DNA of 32,141 bases, from positions 1 to 32,141 of the forward strand of contig SHZY01000063.1 in NCBI GenBank assembly GCA_009692065.1. Direction: 5' to 3'. This document shows positions 23,315 through 31,996 of the stretch, in pieces. The stretch's first letter is position 1. Each line of letters starts with the position of its first letter. This DNA comes from Gemmataceae bacterium (GTDB lineage: Bacteria > Planctomycetota > Planctomycetia > Gemmatales > Gemmataceae). A program made the position numbers and the translations under genes. Under the pieces are notes generated by a model that saw nothing but the letters and a program-made list of their open reading frames with translations, was not told the DNA's origin and searched no databases.

Positions 23315-25453
23315 TCACCCCTCAAACCGCGCCTGCACGCCCAACTCCTTGAGGCGTTCCGTCAAAAGCGGCACATCCTCCTCGGGGACGACAAGCGCCG
23401 TGGGCCCGACGCGGCCTTTCACGATCTCGCGGGTGCCGGGCCATTGTTGCAGGCCGTCGGCGAGGTGTTCGCTGGCAACGTGCAAGATAATCTGGCGGCG
23501 CAACTCCACGGGGGGGGCATCGGGGCCGGTCATGAGCAGAAACGCGGCGGCCGAAATCGGCAAGCCGGTGCGCTGGCCGAACCAGACTTCCAGGTTCGAA
23601 AGCGTCACGCCCTGTTGGCGGGCTGCTGCGATTGAACCCGGCGTCAAACTGTAGTAACGCCGACCAGGCAGACCCTGCTTTTCAATCGGCTCCGCGAACC
23701 GCTGCAACTCCGTCTCCAGCAGCAAGTCGGAGCGGGCCAGGTCAACGCTCAACGTCACGCCATCGGCTTCGACATCGACGCACTTCTCCGGCGGCAGCGT
23801 GTAGTCGCGCGTGCCGGTCAGGCGAAAATGCTTGTACTCGATCTCGCTCTCGTTGGCGACGATGGCGAGCCGATCGGTGAGCCGAAGGGCGGGGAGGCCG
23901 CGGGCGATGGCGTCGTTCATCTCGTCAGGCGAGGCGAACTCGAAGATGGCGCCGGCGGGGTAGACGCTCAGCCGTTCGCGCTTGCTCGACCAGGTCTTGA
24001 GCGAATCGAGCACGGCGGTCGGCACCGCCTTCATGCCGTGGCCTTCCAGTACCTGCACGATGCTCGATTGCGATTCGCCCATCTCCAGGGCGCGGTAGAC
24101 GCTGTGCGGCTCCAGTTGCAGGGTGCACGCGGGGCCGAGCACTTTCCAGGTGCCGATCTTGCTCAGCGTGGCCATCAACTCCGGCGTCAGGCCCTGGCGG
24201 TAAGCGAGAATCTCCAGGTTGGGCTGCACCAGGAGCGTCTGCTTGAAACTCGCAATCGTCGGCAGCTGATCGGTCAGCCCCATCACCCAGCGGCCTAAGG
24301 GGGAAAGGCGGATGAGCCAGCCGGAGTCTCCTTTCGTTGCCTGGAGCAACCGCAGGGAGTAAGCGATGCCGAGGAGAAAGGTGACGATGCCGAGCGAGTC
24401 GGTGTTCTTGCCGAGCCAGAAGGGATGGCGGGCTGCGACCCAGTCTTCGATGTCTTGCGGCGCCGCCCAGCGATTTTCGGGCAGCCGTGCCAGCAGCAGC
24501 ATAGCCAGCAGGTAGGCGGACGGATAGGGATTACCCGGACTGGTCGCCGGCGCGTGTCCGATTGCCGGGTTCCACGAGATGATGCGCGACAGGGCGGTCC
24601 ACGCGTCAAGGAGCAAGTTCGGCAGCGTGCTTTTCCAGACCGCCGGCCAATCGCCGGCGCGCAGCTCGGATTCTTCTTCGCGCACCAAGCCCATGGCGGT
24701 CGCCAGGGCGGCGGTGAAGAAGCCGGGATCGGGGACCGGGGCCAGCACGTCGGTCGGCGCGGCGCTCAAGAGTGGGTCGCCCTGGAGCCGGTCGTAGTCG
24801 CGCTTGAAGTAATCGCCTTGCTGGGTGCGGCGCAGCGGCGCGTCGAGCAGTTGCTGCCAAAGGACCGCGACGCGCACGGGCCAATCGAAGCCGTCGGCCT
24901 CGTGGACGGTCGCCTTGGCTTCCGGCGCTTTGGTTTGCGGACAAGTGATGCCGAGGTCCTCGCCGGCCACGCGCTTCGTAACCAGCGGGGAAGCCAGCAG
25001 GATCGGCATCGGCTCGGAGCGGGCGAGCCAACCGTCGAAGTTCCTGAAGCGAGCGCGGGCGCTGACCTTGTCCTGATCGGGCGGCGTCCCCAGCGGAAAC
25101 AGTTCCGGCAGCAGCAACCCCGATTCCAGCAGGGTGACGATCGGCGCCAGCCCATCCTCGTGCCCCAGCGCGACGATCATTTCGACGAGCGCCCCGACCG
25201 GCCAGCGCGTCTGCCGGCTCTGCCCGATGACCGCCAGGATTCGCCGACAGTCGGCGGACAGCTCCTTGAGCCGGCGATCGATCATGGCCGCGTTGTTCAG
25301 GGCCGACACGAGGCGTTCGAGGATTTCATCGACGGGCCACTGATTGCGCGGCTTGCAGAGTTTGTGCGCAACGCGACGCAGGAGGGCTTCGTCGTACCGC
25401 GCCAGGGTCTGGCGCGTGTGCTGGTTCCAGGTGTCGGTTGTGCCTGATGTCAT
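23315..25453 (-). CDS. helicase-associated protein, XPB/Ssl2 N-terminal-like
   Basis: The product is 712 residues with no helicase motifs. Its C-terminal part (about 420-712: VQPNLEILAYRQGL, then YSLTPGSIAAARQQG, then ISAAAFLLM) matches the region found before the motor of XPB helicases and in stand-alone partners (Pfam Helicase_C_3). The last 60 or so residues resemble the 75-residue protein just upstream. The N-terminal half is helical and contains WxP-type pieces common in large winged-helix proteins. It probably binds DNA or the XPB motor. ATG 25453 gives MTSGTTDTWN; the longer frame runs through the hairpin upstream. It is the third gene of the XPB operon. Confidence 0.75.
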   Translation of the reverse strand: MTSGTTDTWNQHTRQTLARYDEALLRRVAHKLCKPRNQWPVDEILERLVSALNNAAMIDRRLKELSADCRRILAVIGQSRQTRWPVGALVEMIVALGHEDGLAPIVTLLESGLLLPELFPLGTPPDQDKVSARARFRNFDGWLARSEPMPILLASPLVTKRVAGEDLGITCPQTKAPEAKATVHEADGFDWPVRVAVLWQQLLDAPLRRTQQGDYFKRDYDRLQGDPLLSAAPTDVLAPVPDPGFFTAALATAMGLVREEESELRAGDWPAVWKSTLPNLLLDAWTALSRIISWNPAIGHAPATSPGNPYPSAYLLAMLLLARLPENRWAAPQDIEDWVAARHPFWLGKNTDSLGIVTFLLGIAYSLRLLQATKGDSGWLIRLSPLGRWVMGLTDQLPTIASFKQTLLVQPNLEILAYRQGLTPELMATLSKIGTWKVLGPACTLQLEPHSVYRALEMGESQSSIVQVLEGHGMKAVPTAVLDSLKTWSSKRERLSVYPAGAIFEFASPDEMNDAIARGLPALRLTDRLAIVANESEIEYKHFRLTGTRDYTLPPEKCVDVEADGVTLSVDLARSDLLLETELQRFAEPIEKQGLPGRRYYSLTPGSIAAARQQGVTLSNLEVWFGQRTGLPISAAAFLLMTGPDAPPVELRRQIILHVASEHLADGLQQWPGTREIVKGRVGPTALVVPEEDVPLLTERLKELGVQARFEG

Positions 25454-25462
25454 ATTTGAAAA

Positions 25463-25528
25463 GGTGAGTGGTGAGTGGTGTGTGGTAATACGGTTTTTTC
25501 GACCACTACTCACCACTCACCACTCACC
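25463..25528. repeat. inverted repeat of GAGTGGT units inside the XPB operon
   Basis: GGTGAGTGGTGAGTGGTG at 25463-25480 and the following bases to 25486 pair with 25502-25528 imperfectly (one short indel). It fills most of the 84-base gap between the 75-residue protein and the helicase-associated protein. It has the same build as the AGTAGTCAGTGGTC hairpins, but the unit differs. Confidence 0.75.
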
Positions 25529-25537
25529 ACTCACTCC

Positions 25538-25765
25538 TCACCCAACCACCTGCGGCGTGTGGCCCATGCGGCGCAATTCCTGCACGACCGAATCGACCCG
25601 GCCGGCGCGGATCAACAGTACGCGATCGGAAAGCCGGCCGACGATATCCTGGGCGAGCTTCTTGTGCGCGAGCAGTTCCTGGGCCAGCACCGCGTCCTCG
25701 GTTTGCACGAGCGCGACGTTGCGGTGCAGCTTCACCGGAATGCGGGTCTGCGCCTTCTCGATCAT
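25538..25765 (-). CDS. small 75-residue protein of the XPB operon
   Basis: The start ATG overlaps the stop of the helicase gene (ATGA at 25765-25762), so translational coupling is likely. The product (MIEKAQTRIPVKLHRNVALV to GHTPQVVG) aligns by eye with residues about 108-163 of the helicase next door (ICADKPLLEELARQPKL, then ITIGYPAEDL) and with the last 60 residues of the 712-residue protein. This is the final alpha-beta unit of the XPB-associated domain on its own. It may be an accessory subunit that pairs with the domain in its neighbours. No name is known to me. Confidence 0.7.
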   Translation of the reverse strand: MIEKAQTRIPVKLHRNVALVQTEDAVLAQELLAHKKLAQDIVGRLSDRVLLIRAGRVDSVVQELRRMGHTPQVVG

Positions 25766-27459
25766 GACGCGACTGCCTCCGCGAGGAGATCGGCGCCGTC
25801 GAGGATGCTGTAGCTGTAGCCTTGTTCGGTCAGGAACATCTGGCGATGATGGGCGAAATCCAGCTCGCGCGTGTCGCGCGTCACCAGGGTGAAGAAGTGG
25901 GCCATCTCGCCGTGGGCCTTCGGTCTCAAGATGCGACCGAGCCGTTGGGCCTCTTCTTGGCGCGAGCCGAAGGTGCCGGAGATCTGGATGAGCACATGCG
26001 CATCAGGCAGATCAATGGCGAAGTTGCCAACCTTGGAGAGGATGAGCTTCTTGATCTCGCCGCGGCGGAACTTGCCGTAAAGTTCCTCGCGCGTTTGATT
26101 GTCGGTGGCGCCGGTGATGAGCGGAATGTCGAAGCGTTTTTGCACGGCCCGTAGTTGCCTTAGATACTGTCCGATGATGAGGATGTTCTTGCCTTCGTTC
26201 TGCTGCATCAGTCGTTCGATCATGTCTTCCTTGGCGGGGTTCTCGCTGGCGATGCGGTACTTGTGGCGCCATTCACTCACCGCATATTCCATTCGGGCGT
26301 CGTCTGGCAAAGCGACGCGGACCTCGGTGCAGTTGGCCTCGGCGATCCAGCCCTTGGACTCCAGCTCGCGCCACGGCACATCGTACTTCTTGGGCCCGAT
26401 CAGGCTGAAAACGTCGCCCTCGCGGCCATCCTCGCGGATGAGTGTCGCCGTCAGCCCGAGCCGGCGGCGGGCCTGGATGTTGGCGGTCACGCGGAAGACG
26501 GGGGCGGGGAGCAGATGCACCTCGTCGTAGATGATCAGGCCCCAGTCGCGCTCGTCGAAGATCTTGAAGTGGGGGAACTCGTCCTTCTTGTCGTTGCGGT
26601 GCGTGAGGATCTGGTAGGTTGCGACGGTGACCGGGCCGATCTGCTTGATCTCGCCGGAGTATTCGACGACGTCCTTCTCGGTCAGGTCGGTGCGATCGAC
26701 GATCTCGCGGATCCACTGCTTGACGGCCGTGATGCTGGTGGTGAGGATGAGCGTCGATTTTTGCATCAACGACATGGCGACGATGCCGACGATGGTCTTG
26801 CCCGCCCCGCAGGGCAGCACGATGACGCCGCTGCCGCCGCGCACGTCGCCGCCGGCATAGAAGATGTCGGCAGCGTCGCGCTGGTAGTCGCGCACGGTGA
26901 ACGGCAATCCTGACCGCGTGATCTCGCGCAACTTGAGTGCCAGGTTGGAGCCTTCGGTATAGCCGGCCAGGTCCTCGGCCGGATAGCCAATCGTGATGAG
27001 CGTCTGCTTGAGGACGCCGCGATGGCCCGGCTCGATCAGGAAGCTCTTGGCGTCGAGCCGTTTGCCGAGATAGTCACGCAGCTTCGGCTGGCGGGCCAAT
27101 TCTTCTAAAAGTGGTTTGTCGGCGCAGATCAGCTTGAGCTTGTCGTCGTGCTTGACCAGCTTGACTCGGCCATAGCGCTCGACCCGCTCGTTGATCTCGG
27201 TGAGGAGATTCATCGGCACCGGGAACTTGCTGTATTTTTGCAGGACGACGATCATGTCGTCGGCGGAAAGCCCGGCCGCGGCGGCGTTCCAGAGGGAAAG
27301 GTCGCTGAGCCTGTACGTATGGATATGTTCGGGGGACTTTTCCAGCTCGGCGAAGGGAGCGAGGGCGTCGCGGGCCTCGGCATATTTCGGATTGTCCACT
27401 TCAACCAGGACGGTGCGATCGCCTTGCACGATGAGTGGATTGGCGGGATCGTAGTTCAT
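25762..27459 (-). CDS. XPB-type DEAH-family DNA helicase
   Basis: The product is 565 residues. Residues 8-165 form the XPB-specific N-terminal region; the motor follows. Visible motifs: Walker A PCGAGKT (216-222), DEVH (312-315), TAT (337-339), RED (342-344), and motif VI QRLGRILRPK (505-514). The RED motif is specific to XPB, the superfamily 2 helicase that opens DNA in eukaryotic repair and transcription; bacterial XPBs unwind DNA 3' to 5', and their pathway is less clear. ATG 27459 precedes a normal N-terminus. It heads an operon with the 75-residue and 712-residue proteins. No nuclease such as Bax1 is adjacent. Confidence 0.92.
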   Translation of the reverse strand: MNYDPANPLIVQGDRTVLVEVDNPKYAEARDALAPFAELEKSPEHIHTYRLSDLSLWNAAAAGLSADDMIVVLQKYSKFPVPMNLLTEINERVERYGRVKLVKHDDKLKLICADKPLLEELARQPKLRDYLGKRLDAKSFLIEPGHRGVLKQTLITIGYPAEDLAGYTEGSNLALKLREITRSGLPFTVRDYQRDAADIFYAGGDVRGGSGVIVLPCGAGKTIVGIVAMSLMQKSTLILTTSITAVKQWIREIVDRTDLTEKDVVEYSGEIKQIGPVTVATYQILTHRNDKKDEFPHFKIFDERDWGLIIYDEVHLLPAPVFRVTANIQARRRLGLTATLIREDGREGDVFSLIGPKKYDVPWRELESKGWIAEANCTEVRVALPDDARMEYAVSEWRHKYRIASENPAKEDMIERLMQQNEGKNILIIGQYLRQLRAVQKRFDIPLITGATDNQTREELYGKFRRGEIKKLILSKVGNFAIDLPDAHVLIQISGTFGSRQEEAQRLGRILRPKAHGEMAHFFTLVTRDTRELDFAHHRQMFLTEQGYSYSILDGADLLAEAVAS

Positions 27460-27969
27460 TCCGTGAATCTTCCTCGTTGAAAAGCGGCCGCAAAGCGCAA
27501 AATGGTAATGTAGTGGTTAGGCTGCAGCGATGCAAGGCGAAGTGTGAGGGTGTGAGGCGTGGGGTGTACCCGCCGTTTCCGGCACTCGGGGGTCAAAAAC
27601 TGAAGCTCACGCAAAGGCGCCAAGACGCCAAGGAGAGACAGGACGTCGGCAACCCATCAACTGGCAGGGTTCTTTGCGCTCAAACACTGCAATAGATTCG
27701 TTGCACGAAACGACCCCACACACACACACACTTTGCAACGAATATGGCCCGCTTGCAATGAAAACCATGCAAAAAACGAGGGGTTTGGACGGGTGGCGAG
27801 ACTTTCGTTGCACGGCCGTGTCGAGCGGACCCGGCACTGCGGAAGGAGTACGCTTATCCCGGATGATCCCTAATTCTTTGCGGCTTTGCGTGAGGCTCTT
27901 GTTTTCGGTCCGGTGCCGGAATCGGAAGGTACACCTTGAGGGGTGTTCGCGCGGATTTCGAACGGGATC
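27460..27969. other. 510-base intergenic region with no convincing gene
   Basis: This gap between the aldose epimerase stop and the XPB start holds a large imperfect inverted repeat (27563-27935), a (CA)7 run (27717-27731) and three copies of TTCGTTGCA (27696-27705, inverted at 27734-27743, and 27803-27812). A 76-residue minus-strand frame (27607-27837) exists but is Cys-rich, crosses the CA run and has no good ribosome site. The XPB promoter should lie within, but I cannot place it. Confidence 0.7.
27563..27935. repeat. 373-bp element with about 57-bp imperfect terminal inverted repeats (MITE-like)
   Basis: The left arm 27563-27620 and right arm 27880-27935 are inverted copies: the outer 23 bases match at 20, and the inner CTCACGCAAAG units match exactly. 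Outside the arms, TGAGGCGTG (27553-27561) and TGAGGGGTG (27937-27945) are direct repeats matching at eight of nine bases, like a target duplication. It has no coding capacity. It could equally be one more intergenic hairpin with a large loop. Confidence 0.5.
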
Positions 27970-29094
27970 CTACTCCGCCGAGAACGCATAAATGCATGTG
28001 TGCCGGTAGAATTCTTTCGGCCGCAGGATAATCGACGGAAAGTTTGGTTGATTGACTGCGTCTGGCAAACCGCCCGTCTCCAAGCAGACGCCGCTGCGGA
28101 GCTTGTATTCCTTGCCGCCGGCGCCTTTCTGTCCGAATAAGAAATTTCCCGTATAGAGCTGAATGCCCGGCTGGTCCGTTGAAACCGTCAGGGTGCGCCC
28201 CGATTTCGGATCGCGCAGTTTGGCTGCGAGCGTCGGCGCCTTGGCGCGTTTGGTCAAAACGCAGCAATGATCGTAGCCTTTCGCGCCCGTGTCGTAAAGC
28301 TTCTCGATGCGGTCACCGATACGCGTTGTTTTGGTGAAATCGAAGATCGTGCCTTTCACGGCTTCGAGCTTGCCGGTCGGGATCAGCGTCTTGTCCACGG
28401 GGACATACTCGTTGGCTTCCAATTTCAGTTCATGATCGAGGGCGGTGTCGGTACCAGCCCCCGCGAGGTTGTAGTAGCTGTGATTGGTGAGGTTGACCGG
28501 CGTCTTTTTGTCGCTGATAACGCCCAACTCGATGTGCAACTCGTTCTTTTCGTTGAGGAAATACATAACCTCAATCTTAAGCAGACCCGGATAACCTTCC
28601 TCACCATCGGGACTCTCATACGAAAAGCAAACGCCCTTAGCACCGGTCTCTGTGTTAATGCCAAATGAGGAATCCCATATTACCTTGTCCAGACTCTTCT
28701 TGACCCCACCATGCAAATGATTCGGCTCGTTGTTAATCGCCAGCTTGTACTCCTTGCCGTCGAGGGTGAATTTGCCCTTGGCGATGCGATTGGCGACGCG
28801 GCCCACGGTGCAGCCGAAGTACTGGTTGCGGTCGGATTGGTAGCCGGCGACATCGTCGAAGCCGAGGACAACGTTGGCGAACTTACCTTGCTTGTCGGGG
28901 ACGTTGATCTCGGTGATTGTGGCGCCGAGCGTCATGAGCTTAACGGTGACGCCGTTCTTGTTCTTGAGCGTGTAGGTTTCGACGGGAGTGCCGTCAGCCG
29001 TCTTGCCGAACGGCTTGGGGCCATCGACCTGGGCCATGGCGGGGCTGGTCATGAGGATTGCTCCAAGGGCGGCGAGGAGGATGCGTGGCAACAT
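27970..29094 (-). CDS. galM: exported aldose 1-epimerase (mutarotase)
   Basis: The product is 374 residues. A signal peptide (about 1-21, ending SPAMA) precedes the GalM domain. Conserved pieces include RVANRIAKGKFTLDGK, NNEPNHLHGG, NLTNHSYYNLAG (His base) and the C-terminal CLETGGLPDAVN with the catalytic Glu. It interconverts alpha and beta sugars, with the signal peptide placing it outside the cytoplasm, where it may act on sugars from polysaccharide breakdown. The start is ATG 29094. It lies downstream of proS across a 25-bp hairpin and is probably transcribed separately. Confidence 0.92.
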   Translation of the reverse strand: MLPRILLAALGAILMTSPAMAQVDGPKPFGKTADGTPVETYTLKNKNGVTVKLMTLGATITEINVPDKQGKFANVVLGFDDVAGYQSDRNQYFGCTVGRVANRIAKGKFTLDGKEYKLAINNEPNHLHGGVKKSLDKVIWDSSFGINTETGAKGVCFSYESPDGEEGYPGLLKIEVMYFLNEKNELHIELGVISDKKTPVNLTNHSYYNLAGAGTDTALDHELKLEANEYVPVDKTLIPTGKLEAVKGTIFDFTKTTRIGDRIEKLYDTGAKGYDHCCVLTKRAKAPTLAAKLRDPKSGRTLTVSTDQPGIQLYTGNFLFGQKGAGGKEYKLRSGVCLETGGLPDAVNQPNFPSIILRPKEFYRHTCIYAFSAE

Positions 29095-29118
29095 GGGTGG
29101 GGTCCTTTGTCTTTTCTT

Positions 29119-29176
29119 CGTTTAGCGCCCGCTCTGGAGCGCCGGACACTTGGCGCTCCAGAGCGGGCGCTAAACG
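29119..29176. repeat. perfect 25-bp hairpin (CGTTTAGCG family, copy 3)
   Basis: Arms 29119-29143 and 29152-29176 pair perfectly over 25 bases with an eight-base loop. It lies between the proS stop (29189) and the galM start (29094), both leftward, so it can end proS transcription. The outer arm (CGTTTAGCGCCCGC) matches the imperfect hairpin at 7834-7871 and resembles that at 8427-8482. Confidence 0.88.
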
Positions 29177-29188
29177 GGGATTGGGTTT

Positions 29189-30700
29189 TCAATACGCCTT
29201 CGCAAACACCACGCGGCCTTCCGACGGCTTGCCGGTGACCATGCACGTGCCGGCTTCCTTCGCGCGGCCAAAGGGAATGCAGCGGATGGTCGCCTTGGTG
29301 TCGGCGGCGATGCGGTCTTCGGTCTCGCGGGTGCCGTCCCAGTGGGCCCAGAGGAAACCGCCGGGGTCTTCGATCTTTTGCTTGAACTCGTCGTAGGAGT
29401 TCACTTCGAAGCTGTTGGCGTCGCGGTACTTCTTGGCCCGTTCGAACAGGTTCTTCTGGATCTCTTTGAGCAGCGTGACGATCTTCGTCGGCGTTTCCGC
29501 GAGGGGCACGCCGACGGTCTTGCCTTCCTTGCCGGGGAAATCGCGGCGGGCCAGCACGCAGGTCTGCTGGGCCAAATCGCGCGGGCCCAGCTCGATGCGA
29601 ATCGGCACTCCCTTGATCTCCCAGTCGATGAAGCGAGCGCCCGGCGATTGACCGAACCGTGTGTCGATCTGGACCACCAAGGGCTCGTAGCCGAAAAACT
29701 CGTCGCGCGGAATCTTGACGATCGTGTCCTTCAATGCTTCCGCGGCCTTGAGCGAGGCAGCCTTCTCGTCATCGGATTTGCCCAGGGGGACAATGACGAC
29801 ATGGATCGGCGCCAGCCGCGGCGGGCAGACCAGGCCGCCGTCGTCGGAGTGGGTCATGATCAAGCCGCCGATGAGCCGGGTGGAGACGCCCCAGCTGGTT
29901 GCCCACGCGTGTTCGAGCTGGCCGGCCTGCGTCTGGAATTTCACGTCGAACGCCTTGGCAAAGTTCTGCCCGAGGAAATGGCTCGTGCCCGCTTGTAGCG
30001 CCTTCTTGTCCTGCATCATCGCCTCGATGCAGAGGGTGTAGTCGGCGCCGGGGAACTTTTGCCCATCCGTCTTCGGCCCGGTCAGCACCGGCATTGCCAT
30101 CCAGTCCTCGGCGAAGCTGCGATAGACTTCGAGAATCTTGTGCGCCTCCTCCTCGGCCTCCTTCTGCGTCGCATGGGCGGTGTGCCCTTCTTGCCAAAGG
30201 AACTCGGCGGTGCGCAAGAAGAGCCGAGTGCGCATCTCCCAGCGGACGACGTTGCACCATTGATTGATGAGCAGCGGCAAATCGCGATAGCTCTGAATCC
30301 ACGTTTTGTACGTGTTCCAGATAATCGTCTCCGACGTGGGCCGAATGATGAGCGGCTCTTCGAGCTTCGACTCCGGATCGACCACGAGGCCCTCGCCGGG
30401 CACCATCTTGAGCCGATGATGCGTGACGACGGCACACTCCTTGGCGAAGCCGGCGGCCATCTCCTCTTCGCGCGCGAGGAACGACTTGGGGATGAAGAGC
30501 GGAAAGTAGGCGTTGACATGCCCGGTGTCCTTGAACATGCGGTCGAGGGCGTGCTGCATGTGTTCCCAGATGGCGTAGCCGTGCGGCTTGATGACCATGC
30601 AGCCGCGCACGTCGGAGTTCTCCGCCATGCCGGCGTGCTTGACGATGTCGAGATACCACTGCGAGTAATCGATACTGCGTTTGGTAATGGCTTCGGCCAT
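29189..30700 (-). CDS. proS: prolyl-tRNA synthetase, archaeal/eukaryotic type
   Basis: The product is 503 residues. Class II motifs are clear: [17 protein letters not shown], then [20 protein letters not shown] with GHTAHAT, and later [12 protein letters not shown]. There is no large editing insertion between motifs 2 and 3, and the protein ends in Tyr (FAKAY) after a C-terminal domain with Cys residues, as in the shorter archaeal/eukaryotic-type ProRS also found in Thermus. It charges tRNA-Pro in the cytoplasm. AAGGA about nine bases before ATG 30700 supports the start. A 36-bp hairpin separates it from the upstream RraA-like gene. Confidence 0.95.
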   Translation of the reverse strand: MAEAITKRSIDYSQWYLDIVKHAGMAENSDVRGCMVIKPHGYAIWEHMQHALDRMFKDTGHVNAYFPLFIPKSFLAREEEMAAGFAKECAVVTHHRLKMVPGEGLVVDPESKLEEPLIIRPTSETIIWNTYKTWIQSYRDLPLLINQWCNVVRWEMRTRLFLRTAEFLWQEGHTAHATQKEAEEEAHKILEVYRSFAEDWMAMPVLTGPKTDGQKFPGADYTLCIEAMMQDKKALQAGTSHFLGQNFAKAFDVKFQTQAGQLEHAWATSWGVSTRLIGGLIMTHSDDGGLVCPPRLAPIHVVIVPLGKSDDEKAASLKAAEALKDTIVKIPRDEFFGYEPLVVQIDTRFGQSPGARFIDWEIKGVPIRIELGPRDLAQQTCVLARRDFPGKEGKTVGVPLAETPTKIVTLLKEIQKNLFERAKKYRDANSFEVNSYDEFKQKIEDPGGFLWAHWDGTRETEDRIAADTKATIRCIPFGRAKEAGTCMVTGKPSEGRVVFAKAY

Positions 30701-30716
30701 GGATTAACATCCTTGG

Positions 30717-30799
30717 AAGCCCAGGGGTGAGGTACTCCGAACCCCAGGGATACGTGCGTCCTCTATCCCAGGGGTTCGGAGTACCTCACCCCTGGGCTT
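30717..30799. repeat. 36-bp stem hairpin, the longest in the window
   Basis: Arms 30717-30752 and 30764-30799 pair over 36 bases with one mismatch and an 11-base loop. It lies between the RraA-like stop (30808) and the proS start (30700), both leftward. It ends 17 bases before the proS start codon and just touches its ribosome-site region, so it could terminate the RraA message or, if read through, affect proS translation. Confidence 0.88.
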
Positions 30800-30807
30800 G
30801 GGAACAT

Positions 30808-31539
30808 TTATTTTTTCAGCCGTTTCGCCAGCGCGTCAATCCGGTTCTTGCATTCCTTGCGCGCCTCGCCGTATCCCTTCGGATTGATGCTGCCCGACTT
30901 CAGATAATCGAGCACGATCTGCTCCGCGGCCACCAGTTCGGCGCAGGCATGGGCGACTTCCGAGGCGATCTCGTTGGCGATGGTGGTGACGCCGTTGCGG
31001 TCGCCGTGCAGGATCAGGCCTGGGGTGACCTGAACACCGCCGATGTGGACCGGCACATCGATTTGCAGAATGTGGCAATAGCCATGGGCACAGATGGAGC
31101 CGTCGGCGAAGCAGGGGAAGTGCATCACTTCGACCTGATCGAGATCGCGGGCCGCTCCGCTGGTGATCAGGCCGGCGGCGCCGAACGCCTTGTAGGTCGT
31201 ACACATTACCTCGCCGAAGGTGGCGGACATCACCGGCGTGTCGAGGTCCTGGAATACGACGACGGGCGGGCCGGGCAAATCCGCGAACGCGGCAACCTGC
31301 TGATCGAGGCCCGAGTAGACGTTGCCCGCCGTCGCTGGAAAGGCGGAGCGGAAGGTTGCGGTCGAGGCGTAGCCGACCATTGGCGGCAGCTTCGGGTAGC
31401 AGGCCTGGATGCGCTTGTCCATGTAGAAAGCGGTGCGCGAACAAAGGTCGAACAGTTCGACGACATTGCAAATCGTCGGCGTGTCGTACTTCTTGAGGAG
31501 TTCCAGGTCGGTGGGGGAGATGGCGCGGATTTTTTTCAT
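30808..31539 (-). CDS. RraA-family protein (aldolase/regulator fold)
   Basis: The product is 243 residues, longer than E. coli RraA (about 160). The core has the family's DTPTICNVVEL start, FGEVMCTTYKAFGAAGLITSGAARDLDQV, and IHVGGV/HGDRNGV-like pieces; the ARDLDQ and HGDRNGV segments carry the acidic residues used by related 4-hydroxy-4-methyl-2-oxoglutarate aldolases for metal and substrate. It may be an aldolase rather than an RNase E regulator. The start ATG 31539 has only a weak ribosome site. It is the first gene of the leftward run; a small hairpin (31557-31578) lies in its leader. Confidence 0.8.
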   Translation of the reverse strand: MKKIRAISPTDLELLKKYDTPTICNVVELFDLCSRTAFYMDKRIQACYPKLPPMVGYASTATFRSAFPATAGNVYSGLDQQVAAFADLPGPPVVVFQDLDTPVMSATFGEVMCTTYKAFGAAGLITSGAARDLDQVEVMHFPCFADGSICAHGYCHILQIDVPVHIGGVQVTPGLILHGDRNGVTTIANEIASEVAHACAELVAAEQIVLDYLKSGSINPKGYGEARKECKNRIDALAKRLKK

Positions 31540-31556
31540 CGTTATTAAGCCCTGAT

Positions 31557-31578
31557 CCCGCAGCCTGTTGGCTGCGGG
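31557..31578. repeat. 9-bp hairpin upstream of the RraA-like gene
   Basis: CCCGCAGCC (31557-31565) pairs perfectly with GGCTGCGGG (31570-31578) around TGTT. It lies in the 150-base spacer between two divergent genes. Confidence 0.65.
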
Positions 31579-31689
31579 CGTGGTGGATCATTTTCCAATC
31601 ATCAAGCACAACGTAGTTTATGCACCTGCACGGAAAAATCCAAAACCAAATGGCTGGGTGGGCCGAGGCCGACACGATAGGATGAAGCC

Positions 31690-31980
31690 ATGTACTTATT
31701 TCTTGCCACTTTTTGGTTGGTGCTCGGCATTCTGGTGCAAGTCTTCTGGGACTCGATTGCGACGTTTTCTCATTTCTCGGCAGACCGGACCGTGATGGCC
31801 GTCATTTTCTTCGTGCTCTTCAGCTACAATTTCTTCCGCTGGCGGATGCAACGCGCACTGCGAAAAGCCAACGAGGTGGACGCGCAGGAGTTGCCGCCGA
31901 GGCCGCGGGTGGTGCATCGGGAATATGATCCGACGTTTGATTTCTCCAAGCCGGACGACGAGAAGAAGGACCCGAAATGA
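31690..31980 (+). CDS. small membrane protein of unknown function
   Basis: The product is 96 residues. Two membrane helices are evident: LFLATFWLVLGILVQVFW (3-20) and VMAVIFFVLFSYNFFRW (35-51). The tail (52-96) is charged, with a PPRPRVVHREYDPTFDFSKP stretch, and probably lies in the cytoplasm. No family recognised. The ATG at 31690 is just upstream of the first helix, without a strong ribosome site. The stop is 16 bases from the insertion sequence, so downstream neighbours may have been separated by it. Confidence 0.65.
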   Translation: MYLFLATFWLVLGILVQVFWDSIATFSHFSADRTVMAVIFFVLFSYNFFRWRMQRALRKANEVDAQELPPRPRVVHREYDPTFDFSKPDDEKKDPK

Positions 31981-31996
31981 GCCGCTTGCGGCTTAG

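Noticed and set aside
27607-27837. A 76-residue minus-strand frame in the large intergenic region
   Set aside because: It runs through a CA microsatellite, has a Cys/Val low-complexity stretch and no clear ribosome site.
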